Part shown: piece after piece, positions 46,078 to 54,361 of the stretch
Numbering within the stretch: position 1 is the stretch's first letter
How the letters are laid out: each line of letters starts with the position of its first letter
Source: JADCRZ01 sp037718865
GTDB lineage: Bacteria; Bacteroidota; Bacteroidia; Chitinophagales; Chitinophagaceae
DNA length: 64,000 nucleotides
NCBI GenBank assembly: GCA_037718865.1
Contig: JBBJMP010000020.1
Span: 52,227-116,226 of the forward strand
Reading direction: 5' to 3'
The notes under the pieces: generated by a model
Told to the model about the DNA's origin: nothing
The model's input: only the letters and a program-made list of their open reading frames with translations
Databases searched by the model: none
Made by a program: the position numbers and the translations under genes

Positions 46078-47186
46078 GGATTAATCGACTTTTTTTTCTT
46101 CAGGTCTAACTTCAAAGAAAATATGTGCGTGTATAAGGGATTTGATTGATTGGCCAGGTTAGTAAATGCGTAGTCTATCTGTATATTCGAAATCTTAAAT
46201 CCTGCCCCGATACCGGGCTGATATATCCATACCTTTTTTTTATTATTCAGATCCGCATCATCTAGGGCTTTTTGAAAATTATTTATTCCCGCACGAACAA
46301 AAAAGGCGTCTTTGAATGCAAATTCCAATCCCAGTTTTGGGTCAATGCTTACCGGGTTAAAGCTTAATACTGTATTCCGCCTTCCATCAAAGGTAAGGTC
46401 AAGGTTAGCTTCCGTCAACAAGACGATCTTATTGTTGATCTGGAAATGATATGAGCCCCCTAGTATCAGTTTTGGTGCTGTTAGTTCCGTTGACTTCACC
46501 GGAATTTCATTCTGCGTTACATAAAAAACTTCGCGCATCTTTTCATTAATGTTAAACGACCAGGCGTTAAAAGTGGTGGTGATATCCCGGGCAGCAATGC
46601 CAAGCCTCCAGTGTTTACCCACATATTGCACCCCCGCATCGAACCCAAAGCCCCAGGCCGTGGCGAAATCTCCGGCTTTCCGGTGGATGATCTTGGCGTT
46701 TACCCCTATATTCAATTTCTTTGTTTTTTTAAAGCTGACCTGCTGTGCCAACGAAAAAAGAAACGCATAGTCTGCCGAAGAGAACGTGGTGATGTTGCTA
46801 AAATTCACCGTGCCATCCGGTTCCACGAGGAAAACCGTATTGGGTATATCGTCCACTGCAAACCGCAGGACGGAAATTCCAAGGGTCCTTTTTCCGCCGC
46901 TAACAGGAAGCGCCAGACTGCCAAAATCGTATTTGCCAATACCGGCGAAATATTCAGCATGCATCAGATTTAATTGTGGATACTCTTTTACCTCTACCAA
47001 ACCGGCAGGGTTCCAGTAACCGGCCGACCCATCTTTAACCGTGGCTACCTGGGCCCCTCCCATCGCCAGCCCTCTGGCCCCGGCCCCTATATTTAGAAAT
47101 TCATTTGAGTATTTTCTGAACTGGCCATGGCCATCCTGGTGAAATAAAATGAAGTAAACGAATAAAACAGGCACTAACTTTCTCAT
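46074..47186 (-). CDS. porV2: type IX secretion outer-membrane protein PorV2-like
   Basis: The 370-residue protein has a signal peptide (MRKLVPVLFVYFILFHQDGHG) and beta-barrel strands of the PorV/PorQ (FadL-like) group: FLNIGAGARGLAMGGAQVATVKDGSAGYWNPAGL is split across the first plug/strand region. PorV shuttles cargo from the translocon to the PorU sortase. The start at ATG 47186 is preferred over a GTG at 47216. It is translationally coupled to porU2 by an ATGA overlap, which supports a dedicated shuttle-sortase pair. Confidence 0.8.
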   Translation of the reverse strand: MRKLVPVLFVYFILFHQDGHGQFRKYSNEFLNIGAGARGLAMGGAQVATVKDGSAGYWNPAGLVEVKEYPQLNLMHAEYFAGIGKYDFGSLALPVSGGKRTLGISVLRFAVDDIPNTVFLVEPDGTVNFSNITTFSSADYAFLFSLAQQVSFKKTKKLNIGVNAKIIHRKAGDFATAWGFGFDAGVQYVGKHWRLGIAARDITTTFNAWSFNINEKMREVFYVTQNEIPVKSTELTAPKLILGGSYHFQINNKIVLLTEANLDLTFDGRRNTVLSFNPVSIDPKLGLEFAFKDAFFVRAGINNFQKALDDADLNNKKKVWIYQPGIGAGFKISNIQIDYAFTNLANQSNPLYTHIFSLKLDLKKKKSINP

Positions 47187-47459
47187 CAGGTATTTTTGAT
47201 CAGGTGACGGCAGCACTGAAGGCCTTTACAGGGGTAATTAATAGTTTTGAATATAAATATAGGTTGTTTTACAAAGAACTTGCAGGCTTCAATAGCTGCA
47301 AGGCCGCCAGGACCGTTTCTTTGACTGGATTTTGTATCTTTTAGCTGCACCATAAACAGGCCCATCATGCACTTCCGTGCATTATACAAGTAAATGCTTA
47401 GTGCAGGAAACGATTTTGTCATCCGTATATTGCCCTATAAGAGTAACCATTTAATCAGT

Positions 47460-47467
47460 TAGATTTG
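47460..47467 (+). promoter_or_regulatory. -7 element before tyrS
   Basis: TAGATTTG matches TAnnTTTG, 23 bases before the tyrS start. No TTTG occurs at the correct spacing. Confidence 0.4.
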
Positions 47468-47490
47468 CCAGAAAAAATTTAGTAAGATCT

Positions 47491-48768
47491 ATGCATTTTA
47501 TTGAGGAATTGAAATGGAGGGGCATGATCCAGGATATCATGCCGGGAACGGAAGAGCAATTGCTAAAGAACCAGACAACGGGTTATGTGGGGTTCGACCC
47601 CACGGCAGACAGCCTGCATATAGGCAACCTGGTATCAATCCTGTTACTTGTTCACCTCCAGAAAGCAGGCCATAAGCCCATTGCCCTTGTGGGAGGAGCC
47701 ACCGGCATGGTGGGCGACCCATCGGGTAAAAGTGCGGAAAGAAACCTGTTAAACGAAGAGGTCTTGCTTTTCAACCTGGCCGGTGTAAAAAAACAACTGG
47801 AACAGTTCCTGGATTTTGATCCCTACCGGTCAAATGCGGCTGAACTGGTGAACAACTACGACTGGTTCAGGAACTTCACCTTTCTCGATTTTATACGGGA
47901 TGTCGGAAAACACATTACGGTAAATTACATGATGGCTAAAGATAGTGTAAAAAAAAGACTGGATGGAGAAACCGGCATGAGCTTTACCGAGTTCAGTTAT
48001 CAACTGGTGCAGGGCTACGATTTTTACTGGCTCTATCTACATAAAAATGCCAAACTACAGATGGGTGGCAGCGATCAGTGGGGCAATATCGTCACCGGCA
48101 CTGAACTGATCCGGCGCAAGGCCGGCGGAGAAGCTTTCGCCTTAACTTCTCCATTGATCACCAAAGCAGACGGAGGAAAGTTTGGAAAAACGGAACAGGG
48201 AACTATCTGGCTGGATGCAAATAAAACCTCTCCTTACCAGTTCTACCAGTTCTGGTTAAACGCCGGTGATCTGGATGCCGAGAAATGGATCCGCATCTTT
48301 ACCTTTTTGACGGAGAATGCAGTGAAATCGTTAGTGGAAGCGCACAGGCAAAACCCCGGAGCCAGGGAACTGCAAAAAACACTGGCAAAGGAAGTAACCG
48401 TTTACGTACACGGCGATGAAGTATACAACAAAGCGGTAGAAACCACGGCGAAACTGTTTGCTGGTCAATCCGTGCCTACAGCATCGCTAAGCTTACAGGA
48501 CCTTGAATCCATTGAAGGTGTGGTAAGATGTGATTATGCCATTGATAAATTTGATAGCGGTACTGACCTTATCAGTTTTCTGGCCGAAACCGGCATATTC
48601 AGCAGTAAGGGCGAAGCCCGGAAAATGGTCCAGAACGGAGGAGTAAGCATCAATCGCCATAAGGTCAGTGATGCCGCTATGGCCCTGGAGCGCGGACTGT
48701 TACTGCATCAGCAATATTTGTTGGTTCAGAAAGGAAAGAAGAATTATTATTTGGTTAAGGCGGTGTAG
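47491..48768 (+). CDS. tyrS: tyrosyl-tRNA synthetase
   Basis: TyrS charges tRNA-Tyr. It is a class I enzyme with HIGN at 43-46 and the KMSKS-type KFGKT at 230-234. The tyrosine-binding GGSDQWGN is at 192-199, and a C-terminal S4 RNA-binding domain runs from about 350 to 415. The 425-residue length is normal. No T-box leader is seen, as expected outside Firmicutes. Confidence 0.97.
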   Translation: MHFIEELKWRGMIQDIMPGTEEQLLKNQTTGYVGFDPTADSLHIGNLVSILLLVHLQKAGHKPIALVGGATGMVGDPSGKSAERNLLNEEVLLFNLAGVKKQLEQFLDFDPYRSNAAELVNNYDWFRNFTFLDFIRDVGKHITVNYMMAKDSVKKRLDGETGMSFTEFSYQLVQGYDFYWLYLHKNAKLQMGGSDQWGNIVTGTELIRRKAGGEAFALTSPLITKADGGKFGKTEQGTIWLDANKTSPYQFYQFWLNAGDLDAEKWIRIFTFLTENAVKSLVEAHRQNPGARELQKTLAKEVTVYVHGDEVYNKAVETTAKLFAGQSVPTASLSLQDLESIEGVVRCDYAIDKFDSGTDLISFLAETGIFSSKGEARKMVQNGGVSINRHKVSDAAMALERGLLLHQQYLLVQKGKKNYYLVKAV

Positions 48769-48780
48769 GTGCCAAATAAA

Positions 48781-48857
48781 ACCACAAAGAAACTGCCCAA
48801 AGGTAAATGACCCCTTGTGTCTCCTTTGTGCAAGCTTTGTGGCTCTTTGTGGTTAAA
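48781..48857. repeat. ACCACAAAG / CTTTGTGGTT inverted repeat
   Basis: ACCACAAAGA at the left and TCTTTGTGGTT at the right are inverted arms, with CCTTTGTG and CTTTGTGG copies between. It is of the same family as 4047-4132 and non-coding. Confidence 0.55.
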
Positions 48858-48895
48858 ATAGCCAGGCATTTGAATCAGCAGTCTTAATACTGAAC

Positions 48896-49543
48896 ATGCA
48901 AAATGTTTACTTCATCAGCGGGATGGGTGCCGATAAACGGGTTTTCCAGTTTCTTGATCTGGGGTTTTGTAACCCCATTTTTATAGAATGGACAAGTCCC
49001 CTGCCCGGCGAGACCATCAGCCAGTATGCTGCGCGGTTAAGACACCAGATCACCGATAAGGAGCCTGTTATTGTCGGATTATCCTTTGGCGGTATGATAG
49101 CCATTGAGATAGCTAAACAGATCCCTGTAAAAAAGCTGATATTGTTGTCAAGTGCAAAATCCGAAAAAGAGATACCTTATTATATTAGGGGCCTGCGCTA
49201 TCTGCCGTTACATAAACTGGTTACGTCATCATTCCTGCGATGGGCCAATCAGTACGCTTATCGTTTAATGGGAATAGCTGGCAGAAGTGATAAGATCATT
49301 GTTGCCGACATGTTCCGGGAAGCTGACGGCCGCCTTCTACTTTGGGCCGTACACCAGATTGCGCATTGGAAAAATAATGTCGCCATCGACAACGTGGTGC
49401 ACATTCATGGAACTGCAGACATCCTGCTTCCTTACCGGTTTATCCTGGCTGACCATACCATAGAAGGCGGAGAGCATCTGATGTTGATGAACCAGGCGGA
49501 CACTATTTCCGAACTGCTTAAGCGGATACTTGAAGAGATATGA
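48896..49543 (+). CDS. alpha/beta hydrolase
   Basis: A 215-residue cytosolic alpha/beta hydrolase with nucleophile Ser63 in GLSFGG, a likely acid in HGTADILLPYRF and the late histidine in GGEHLML. The lid domain is short. Substrate unknown. It stands alone between tyrS and the accessory island. Confidence 0.8.
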   Translation: MQNVYFISGMGADKRVFQFLDLGFCNPIFIEWTSPLPGETISQYAARLRHQITDKEPVIVGLSFGGMIAIEIAKQIPVKKLILLSSAKSEKEIPYYIRGLRYLPLHKLVTSSFLRWANQYAYRLMGIAGRSDKIIVADMFREADGRLLLWAVHQIAHWKNNVAIDNVVHIHGTADILLPYRFILADHTIEGGEHLMLMNQADTISELLKRILEEI

Positions 49544-49894
49544 CCACGGCATGCACTGGAATAATAAATTGAAGGCAAACTGTAGGGAAATAAAAGAAGA
49601 AACCTTATTTTGTTAGATCAATCAAGGGTGTTAACGCTCACCAAAGCAATGCAGCCATGGGTGGATGAGCAAAACAAAATTAAAAAACCAACAATAGAAT
49701 CAACAAGGTCGATACTTTGTGCCTAATAGCAATCCTTACGGCAACGTCGGCCAACTCAAAAGTATACCGCAAGGCCCCGTAACATACATGTGATGCGGGG
49801 CTTTACCAGCGGGCCTTTCGGATACTTTTCTATCTGTTAGCGGGAATTGTAACGAGCTGCAGCCAAACCAATAACAAACACTAAATAAACAGTT
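49544..49894. other. gene-free stretch at the left edge of the accessory island
   Basis: About 350 bases with no gene. It contains the foldable attC-like site A (49747-49843). The rest is AT-rich with no feature I can support. Confidence 0.5.
49747..49843. repeat. attC-like foldable site A
   Basis: A nested imperfect palindrome: GGCCAAC with GTTAGC at the ends, AAAAGTAT (49758-49765) with ATACTTTT (49822-49829), CCGC with GCGG, and GCCCCG (49774-49779) with CGGGGC (49796-49801). The right end is GTTAGCGG, as at site B. This resembles integron attC sites but is not proven. Confidence 0.45.
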
Positions 49895-50332
49895 ATGGCA
49901 ACAAATAAGACAGCCGAAACAGAGATTAGTGTGACTGATTTCATTAACTCCTACGTAAACAATGACCAAAAAAAAGCTGATAGTTTTCGTTTAATTGAGT
50001 TAATGAGTGAATGGGCAGGGTTTGAGCCCAGAATGTGGGAAACTACTATTATTGGATTTGGAAGTTATCATTATAAATATGCAAGCGGACACGAAGGGGA
50101 TGCTCCTCTTATTGGGTTTTCTCCACGAAAAGCAGAATTTTCATTATATGTATTCTCTCCAACCGAAGAAAATAAACATCTACTGGACAACCTCGGCAAG
50201 TACAAAATTGGGAAAGCCTGTATTTATATAAAAAAACTCTCTGACATAAATATTGTGACATTGGAAAAACTGTGCAAAACAACAATTGCATATCTTAATG
50301 AACACCACCAATGTGCTTGTAGAGAGAAATAG
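49895..50332 (+). CDS. DUF1801 domain protein
   Basis: A 145-residue protein with the DUF1801 pattern (FINSYVNNDQKKADSFRLIELM, GFEPRMWETTIIGFGSYHY, FSPRKAEFSLYVF). Proteins of this fold are common on mobile elements; their function is unknown. It lies alone between attC-like sites A and B, as a gene cassette would, and is AT-rich compared with the housekeeping genes. Confidence 0.82.
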   Translation: MATNKTAETEISVTDFINSYVNNDQKKADSFRLIELMSEWAGFEPRMWETTIIGFGSYHYKYASGHEGDAPLIGFSPRKAEFSLYVFSPTEENKHLLDNLGKYKIGKACIYIKKLSDINIVTLEKLCKTTIAYLNEHHQCACREK

Positions 50333-50365
50333 AATACGACAAAATGATGAATAATAAACAACGAC

Positions 50366-50506
50366 CCGCTAACATCGGTTTGGCAATATGGCGGCGCGAC
50401 GAATATATTCTCTGCTTTTTCATTATTGAGGTTTTGTTCCGGCGGACGGAACTATATTGAGCATTTGGAATATATTTGAACAATAAATCAACGTACACGT
50501 TAGCGG
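50366..50506. repeat. attC-like foldable site B
   Basis: CCGCTAAC (50366-50373) and GTTAGCGG (50499-50506) are perfect inverted ends. Inside, AATATATTC pairs with GAATATATT (50402-50410 and 50468-50476), and GTTCCG-GCGGA-CGGAAC forms an inner hairpin (50436-50452). At 141 bases it is in the size range of long attC sites. Confidence 0.5.
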
Positions 50507-50532
50507 TCAGGCTACCATGACCGTGCAAATGA

Positions 50533-50895
50533 CTAACAATCTCCGTTCTCAATATCTTTAATCGCTTCGACAAGGAATTTTCTGACTTGCTTTAGCTGAT
50601 GAATTTTAGTATCAATTTCATTGACTTTAGCGTTTACAATTTCAATTTTCTTTTCTACAGACAGTCGCTTATTATACCAACCATCCAACAATTTTTTTAT
50701 TTCCGACAAAGTAAACCCGACTTCTTTAGCCCCTTTAATTAGTTCTACTTTTTCCACAAGACTTTCATCATAGTTCTTGTAGTTATTGGATTTTACTTTT
50801 TCATCGGACACACCTTTGAACAAACCGTAATTTTCATAATACCTCAATGTGTGTATTGACAATCCTGTTCGCTTTGACAATTCGTTTATTAACAT
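50533..50895 (-). CDS. MerR-family transcriptional regulator
   Basis: A 120-residue MerR regulator: an N-terminal winged helix (MLINELSKRTGLSIHTLRYYENYGL), then a long dimerisation coiled coil (about 75-115) and a very short C-terminus ending in Cys (GDC), with no metal-binding loop. It is divergent from the NAD(P)-binding gene, with a dyad operator at 50927-50952 between them, so it most likely controls that gene. Confidence 0.87.
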   Translation of the reverse strand: MLINELSKRTGLSIHTLRYYENYGLFKGVSDEKVKSNNYKNYDESLVEKVELIKGAKEVGFTLSEIKKLLDGWYNKRLSVEKKIEIVNAKVNEIDTKIHQLKQVRKFLVEAIKDIENGDC

Positions 50896-50926
50896 ATCTC
50901 TCTATAATGTTATTGAAAAAAAAAAT

Positions 50927-50952
50927 CAAGTATAAACCATACTCTATACTTG
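50927..50952. promoter_or_regulatory. MerR-type operator
   Basis: CAAGTATA and TATACTTG are perfect 8-base inverted arms separated by 10 bases, the layout of MerR operators. The right arm overlaps the -33 region of the promoter reading into the NAD(P)-binding gene. Confidence 0.6.
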
Positions 50953-50980
50953 TTGGTTGCAAATTTACTACTTAAATTTG
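50950..50980 (+). promoter_or_regulatory. promoter of the NAD(P)-binding gene
   Basis: TTG (50950-50952), 20 bases, then TAAATTTG (50973-50980), an exact -7 element, 21 bases before the ATG at 51002. Confidence 0.6.
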
Positions 50981-51001
50981 CCGAAACAAAATGATAATAA
51001 T

Positions 51002-51649
51002 ATGAAAACGGAAGTAAAGATGAAACACATCGCAATAATTGGAAGTACAGGTTCCACAGGCAAAGAATTAGTAAGGTTGGCTCTTGAATCAAACTACTTA
51101 GTAACGGTTATAGAGAGAGCCCCCAATTCTATTCAATCACAAGGAAATTTAAAAGTTATCAAAGGTGATGTAGCTGATTTAGAAAGTCTTGCAGTAGCAC
51201 TTGAAAATATTGATTTTGTTGTTAGTTGTTTTGGACCAGCTAACCATCGAAAGGTTGGTAATTTAATGTCGGTGGGTACGAGCAACATTGTGAAAGCCTG
51301 TGAAAAAAATGGAGTAAAGCGTTTTGTTTTTATGAGTGGATTTGTGCAGGCAGACCCCAAAGAATTTTCTTTATTGAACAATTTGGCAATCAGACTATTT
51401 CGCCTTTATTTTCATCAATCCTATAATGACAAAGTTATTGCTGAAGCATCTATTCAAAACAGTACATTGGATTGGGTCATTGTTAGGGCTGTAGGTTTAA
51501 GCCATAGCCAACCCACAGGACAATATAAAGCAGGTGTTAAAACCAAGGTTTCCTTTAATACCTTGCCTTATGCTGACTGTGCTAAGTGTTTATTAGATGC
51601 TGTAGGAAATGAAAATTGGAAAAGGCAAATAATTAATGTTGGTAAATAA
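51002..51649 (+). CDS. NAD(P)-binding protein, NmrA/SDR-like
   Basis: A 215-residue atypical short-chain dehydrogenase fold with the nucleotide loop GSTGSTG at 14-20 and the segment FVVSCFGPANHRKVG. The classical YxxxK pair is not obvious, as in NmrA/HSCARG-type and NAD(P)H-binding sensor proteins. The start at ATG 51002 is preferred over an upstream TTG inside the promoter. It overlaps the next gene by 14 bases, so the two are coupled. Confidence 0.82.
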   Translation: MKTEVKMKHIAIIGSTGSTGKELVRLALESNYLVTVIERAPNSIQSQGNLKVIKGDVADLESLAVALENIDFVVSCFGPANHRKVGNLMSVGTSNIVKACEKNGVKRFVFMSGFVQADPKEFSLLNNLAIRLFRLYFHQSYNDKVIAEASIQNSTLDWVIVRAVGLSHSQPTGQYKAGVKTKVSFNTLPYADCAKCLLDAVGNENWKRQIINVGK

Positions 51650-52793
51650 TTTATGCTTTAATGAAACCAATAAAAAAAATAAAAAAATTTTGATAACGAC
51701 ACTTTCAATAATAATTACTTTGGCTATCGTAGCCATACTTTTTGTAAGGCAAACGAAATTTGGTAAAGCACCAAGTGGCGCAAGGTTAGAATTGATTAAA
51801 AAATCACTAAACTACAAAAATGGGAAATTTCAAAACGTTCATTTTACGCCTATGCTAACCGAAGGCTACTCTATGGCAGGAGCTACTTATGATTTTCTAT
51901 TTAGAAAATTTCCGAGACAGAAACCCACAGATACAATTCCCTCAATCAAGACCGATTTGCTGAAACTTCCCATTGATAATAATGTGTTGGTATGGTTCGG
52001 ACATTCGTCTTATTTTATACAGATTAACGGAAAGCGTTTTTTGATTGACCCTGTTTTTAGTGGTAATGCAGCACCGATTCCGAATAGCAACAAATCGTTC
52101 ATCGGTACAGATATTTATACAGCTGCCGATATGCCTGAAATAGATTATTTATTGATAACACACGACCACTACGACCATTTGGATTATGAAACTGTTATCG
52201 CCTTAAAAGACAAAATAAAGACTGTGATTTGCGGCTTGGGCGTTGGTTCTCATTTTGAATATTGGGGTTTTGACACAAGCATAATTATCGAAAAAGACTG
52301 GAACGAAAGCATTATATCAGATAACGGCATTACAATACATACCGCATCTGCAAGGCATTTTTCGGGAAGAGGTTTTACAAGAAATAATACCTTGTGGCTA
52401 TCTTTTATCCTGCAAACGCCTAACCTGAAAATTTACATAGGAGGAGACAGCGGTTACGATAAGCATTTTGCAGAAATCGGAGAGAAATTTGGCGGGTTCG
52501 ACTTGACAATTCTCGACAATGGACAGTACAATGTAGCTTGGCAAGCCATTCACCTGTTGCCTGAAGAAGTGTTGAAAGCAACACTGGAACTGAAAGCAAA
52601 ACGCTTATTTCCTGGTCATTCTTCCAAATTCGTATTGGCACAACATCCGTGGGATGAACCTCTGGTAAAAATCACGGAACTCAACAAGACATTCAATATT
52701 CCTTTGGTAACACCGATGATAGGTGAGTTAGTATATTTAAAAAATGAAAACCAGCAGTTTGAGCAGTGGTGGAAAAAGTTGGGTTCAAATTAA
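51636..52793 (+). CDS. metallo-beta-lactamase-fold hydrolase, NAPE-PLD/UlaG-like
   Basis: A 385-residue protein with one N-terminal membrane helix (about 17-37). Its metallo-hydrolase domain has HxHxDH at 176-181 (THDHYDHLD), with further metal ligands in ASARHFSGRG, GGDSGYDKHF and FPGHSSK. The phrase VLVWFGHSSYFIQINGKRFLIDPV is typical for the NAPE-PLD-like branch. It is probably membrane-anchored with the catalytic part outside. Substrate unknown. It is translationally coupled to the preceding gene and under the same MerR-controlled promoter. Confidence 0.85.
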   Translation: MLVNNLCFNETNKKNKKILITTLSIIITLAIVAILFVRQTKFGKAPSGARLELIKKSLNYKNGKFQNVHFTPMLTEGYSMAGATYDFLFRKFPRQKPTDTIPSIKTDLLKLPIDNNVLVWFGHSSYFIQINGKRFLIDPVFSGNAAPIPNSNKSFIGTDIYTAADMPEIDYLLITHDHYDHLDYETVIALKDKIKTVICGLGVGSHFEYWGFDTSIIIEKDWNESIISDNGITIHTASARHFSGRGFTRNNTLWLSFILQTPNLKIYIGGDSGYDKHFAEIGEKFGGFDLTILDNGQYNVAWQAIHLLPEEVLKATLELKAKRLFPGHSSKFVLAQHPWDEPLVKITELNKTFNIPLVTPMIGELVYLKNENQQFEQWWKKLGSN

Positions 52794-52801
52794 TGTAATA
52801 C

Positions 52802-52984
52802 ATGATGGTATATGTTTTCAAAACTACGGTTCAGGATTTAAACGATGTTCAAAAAATAACACCATATTTGGATGAACTTTTAGTAAACCAAAAATGTAAT
52901 TTTGACCTTGAAGATTGTGACAAAATACTACGCATAGAAAGTCAAACCGACATAATTGAGTTTGAATGTGAAGAATTGGAATGA
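52802..52984 (+). CDS. small acidic protein of unknown function
   Basis: A 60-residue, strongly acidic protein (ending ECEELE) with a hydrophobic first strand (MVYVFKTTV), 8 bases after the preceding gene. I believe similar small proteins occur in other Bacteroidota but know no function. Met2 at 52805 is an equal start. Confidence 0.6.
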   Translation: MMVYVFKTTVQDLNDVQKITPYLDELLVNQKCNFDLEDCDKILRIESQTDIIEFECEELE

Positions 52985-53052
52985 TATAGTATGAACAACA
53001 ATTGAAAAATATTTGAGGTCCATTTGACGGCAAGACGACAAAAAGCCCGAAC

Positions 53053-53166
53053 CGCACAACATTTAGCAGTATAGCAGATAAGCCCCGTGGAATTAAAACC
53101 GGTTAAAAATAAAACACGAAGCCCTGAAGTCAGACTTCGGGGCTTTTGGCTATACGCTGTTCAGCG
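53053..53166. repeat. attC-like site C including 77-bp direct repeat copy 1
   Basis: The first 77 bases (53053-53129) recur at 58958-59034 with one mismatch. In this copy the right half is present too: GTATAGC pairs with GCTATAC and AAGCCCCG with CGGGGCTT, giving a foldable site with ends CGCACAAC / GTTCAGCG. An alternative fold, GAAGCCCTGAAGT with ACTTCGGGGCTT, could act as a terminator. Confidence 0.55.
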
Positions 53167-53224
53167 ACACCGGGCTATAGGAGGATTTGTAGGCTCTATG
53201 GAACTTCGCTTTTACTTTCTAGTG

Positions 53225-53850
53225 TTATGGCCGAATTGACGGATACAACTTTTTTAATTTTATCCTTGCTTGCTTGTTTGTGAATTGCCAATTTATCTTG
53301 CTGTTTTATTATTTCTTTGTAATTGCCATGCATCCACTTCTTGTTTGATTTTTACCATACTTGAAATATGTCGATTTAAACATTGTCCATTTAGTACATG
53401 TAATTCGATTTCACCCATATTAAGCCAACTGCCATGTTTTGGAGTAAATATAAATTCAAATCTATCTCATAACCTTTTTGCTTCTTGTGGCTCCAAGGCC
53501 TCATAAAATGAGGATGCTGTATGTGTTTTGAAATTGTCCATTAAGCCTTTTTTGGTCTTGAATTCTGTGACTTCCACAAAACGCTTTCCTTTCAATGGTT
53601 AATTTGCCATAAATATATTGACTACCCCATTCCTCACATATTCATAATCTACTTTTGCTTCCCGACCTGGCTTCATAGAAATTGAAGGTTTTCCTTCTTC
53701 TATTAACTTCTTGGGAGATTCATCCATACAAACTACAGGATAGTCTACGTTATAGGGCCATTTATATACATCCAAAACACCTTCCATATTCGCCACAAAT
53801 TCACTATTCTTCTCCGGTGGAATAACCCACCGTTTACTTTCCAAGGCTTA
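53225..53850 (-). pseudogene. decayed IS630-family transposase
   Basis: On the minus strand a readable piece (53844-53599) has IPPEKNSEFVANMEGVLDVY and VVCMDESPKKLIEE, the first DDE block of IS630 transposases. After frameshifts come MDNFKTHTASSFYEALEP (second Asp) and pieces matching TPKHGSWLNMGEIELHVL (third acidic residue), then a basic C-terminus ending at 53225. The N-terminal DNA-binding domain is missing. It is inactive. Confidence 0.8.
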
Positions 53851-53911
53851 AGTTGTCATATGATTTGACGTACCGGATGCATGATCTGTGGTTAAAAGTA
53901 GTGAGGTTTGA

Positions 53912-54337
53912 GGATTAACAAAACAGAACAAATGGCGATGTGCCCGTAACAAAGGCAAGTTTCTTTTTGATGTCAAAGCGATGAGCAAAGTCTTCAGCGC
54001 AAGGTTCGTGGCTGGAGTAAGACTGTTTACGACAGAACCGCAATCCCTCTATGACGCCCTGTTTAAACAACCATGGGTGGTCTTTGCCAATCAGGCCTTT
54101 GCAGGGCCAAAAAGTGTGATAGAATACTTAGGACGCTATACCCACAAGATAGGCATCAGCAACCACCGGATTCTAAACATTCAAAGCGATAAGGTGACTT
54201 TTAGTTATAAAGATTACCGGCAGGCAGCAAGGAAAAAGCACATGTCACTACCTGCTCATGAGTTCATCCGAAGGTTCGCATTACACCTCTTACCTAACCT
54301 GGACAAGCCAGTACCAAAAAGGATAAAAGATAAGTAA
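53912..54337 (+). pseudogene. C-terminal fragment of an IS91-family transposase
   Basis: The frame opens at 53912, after a stop codon, with GLTKQNKW and continues KGKFLFDVKAMSKVFSARFV, FAGPKSVIEYLGRYTHKIGISN and FSYKDYRQAARKK...FIRRFALHLLP. These are the C-terminal landmarks of Y2 rolling-circle transposases of IS91 type. The N-terminal zinc domain and the middle are missing. The first ATG is at 53981. The gene for the 503-residue protein follows after 24 bases. Confidence 0.85.
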
Positions 54338-54361
54338 CTTTCCAATAAAAGAGAAAAAGAG

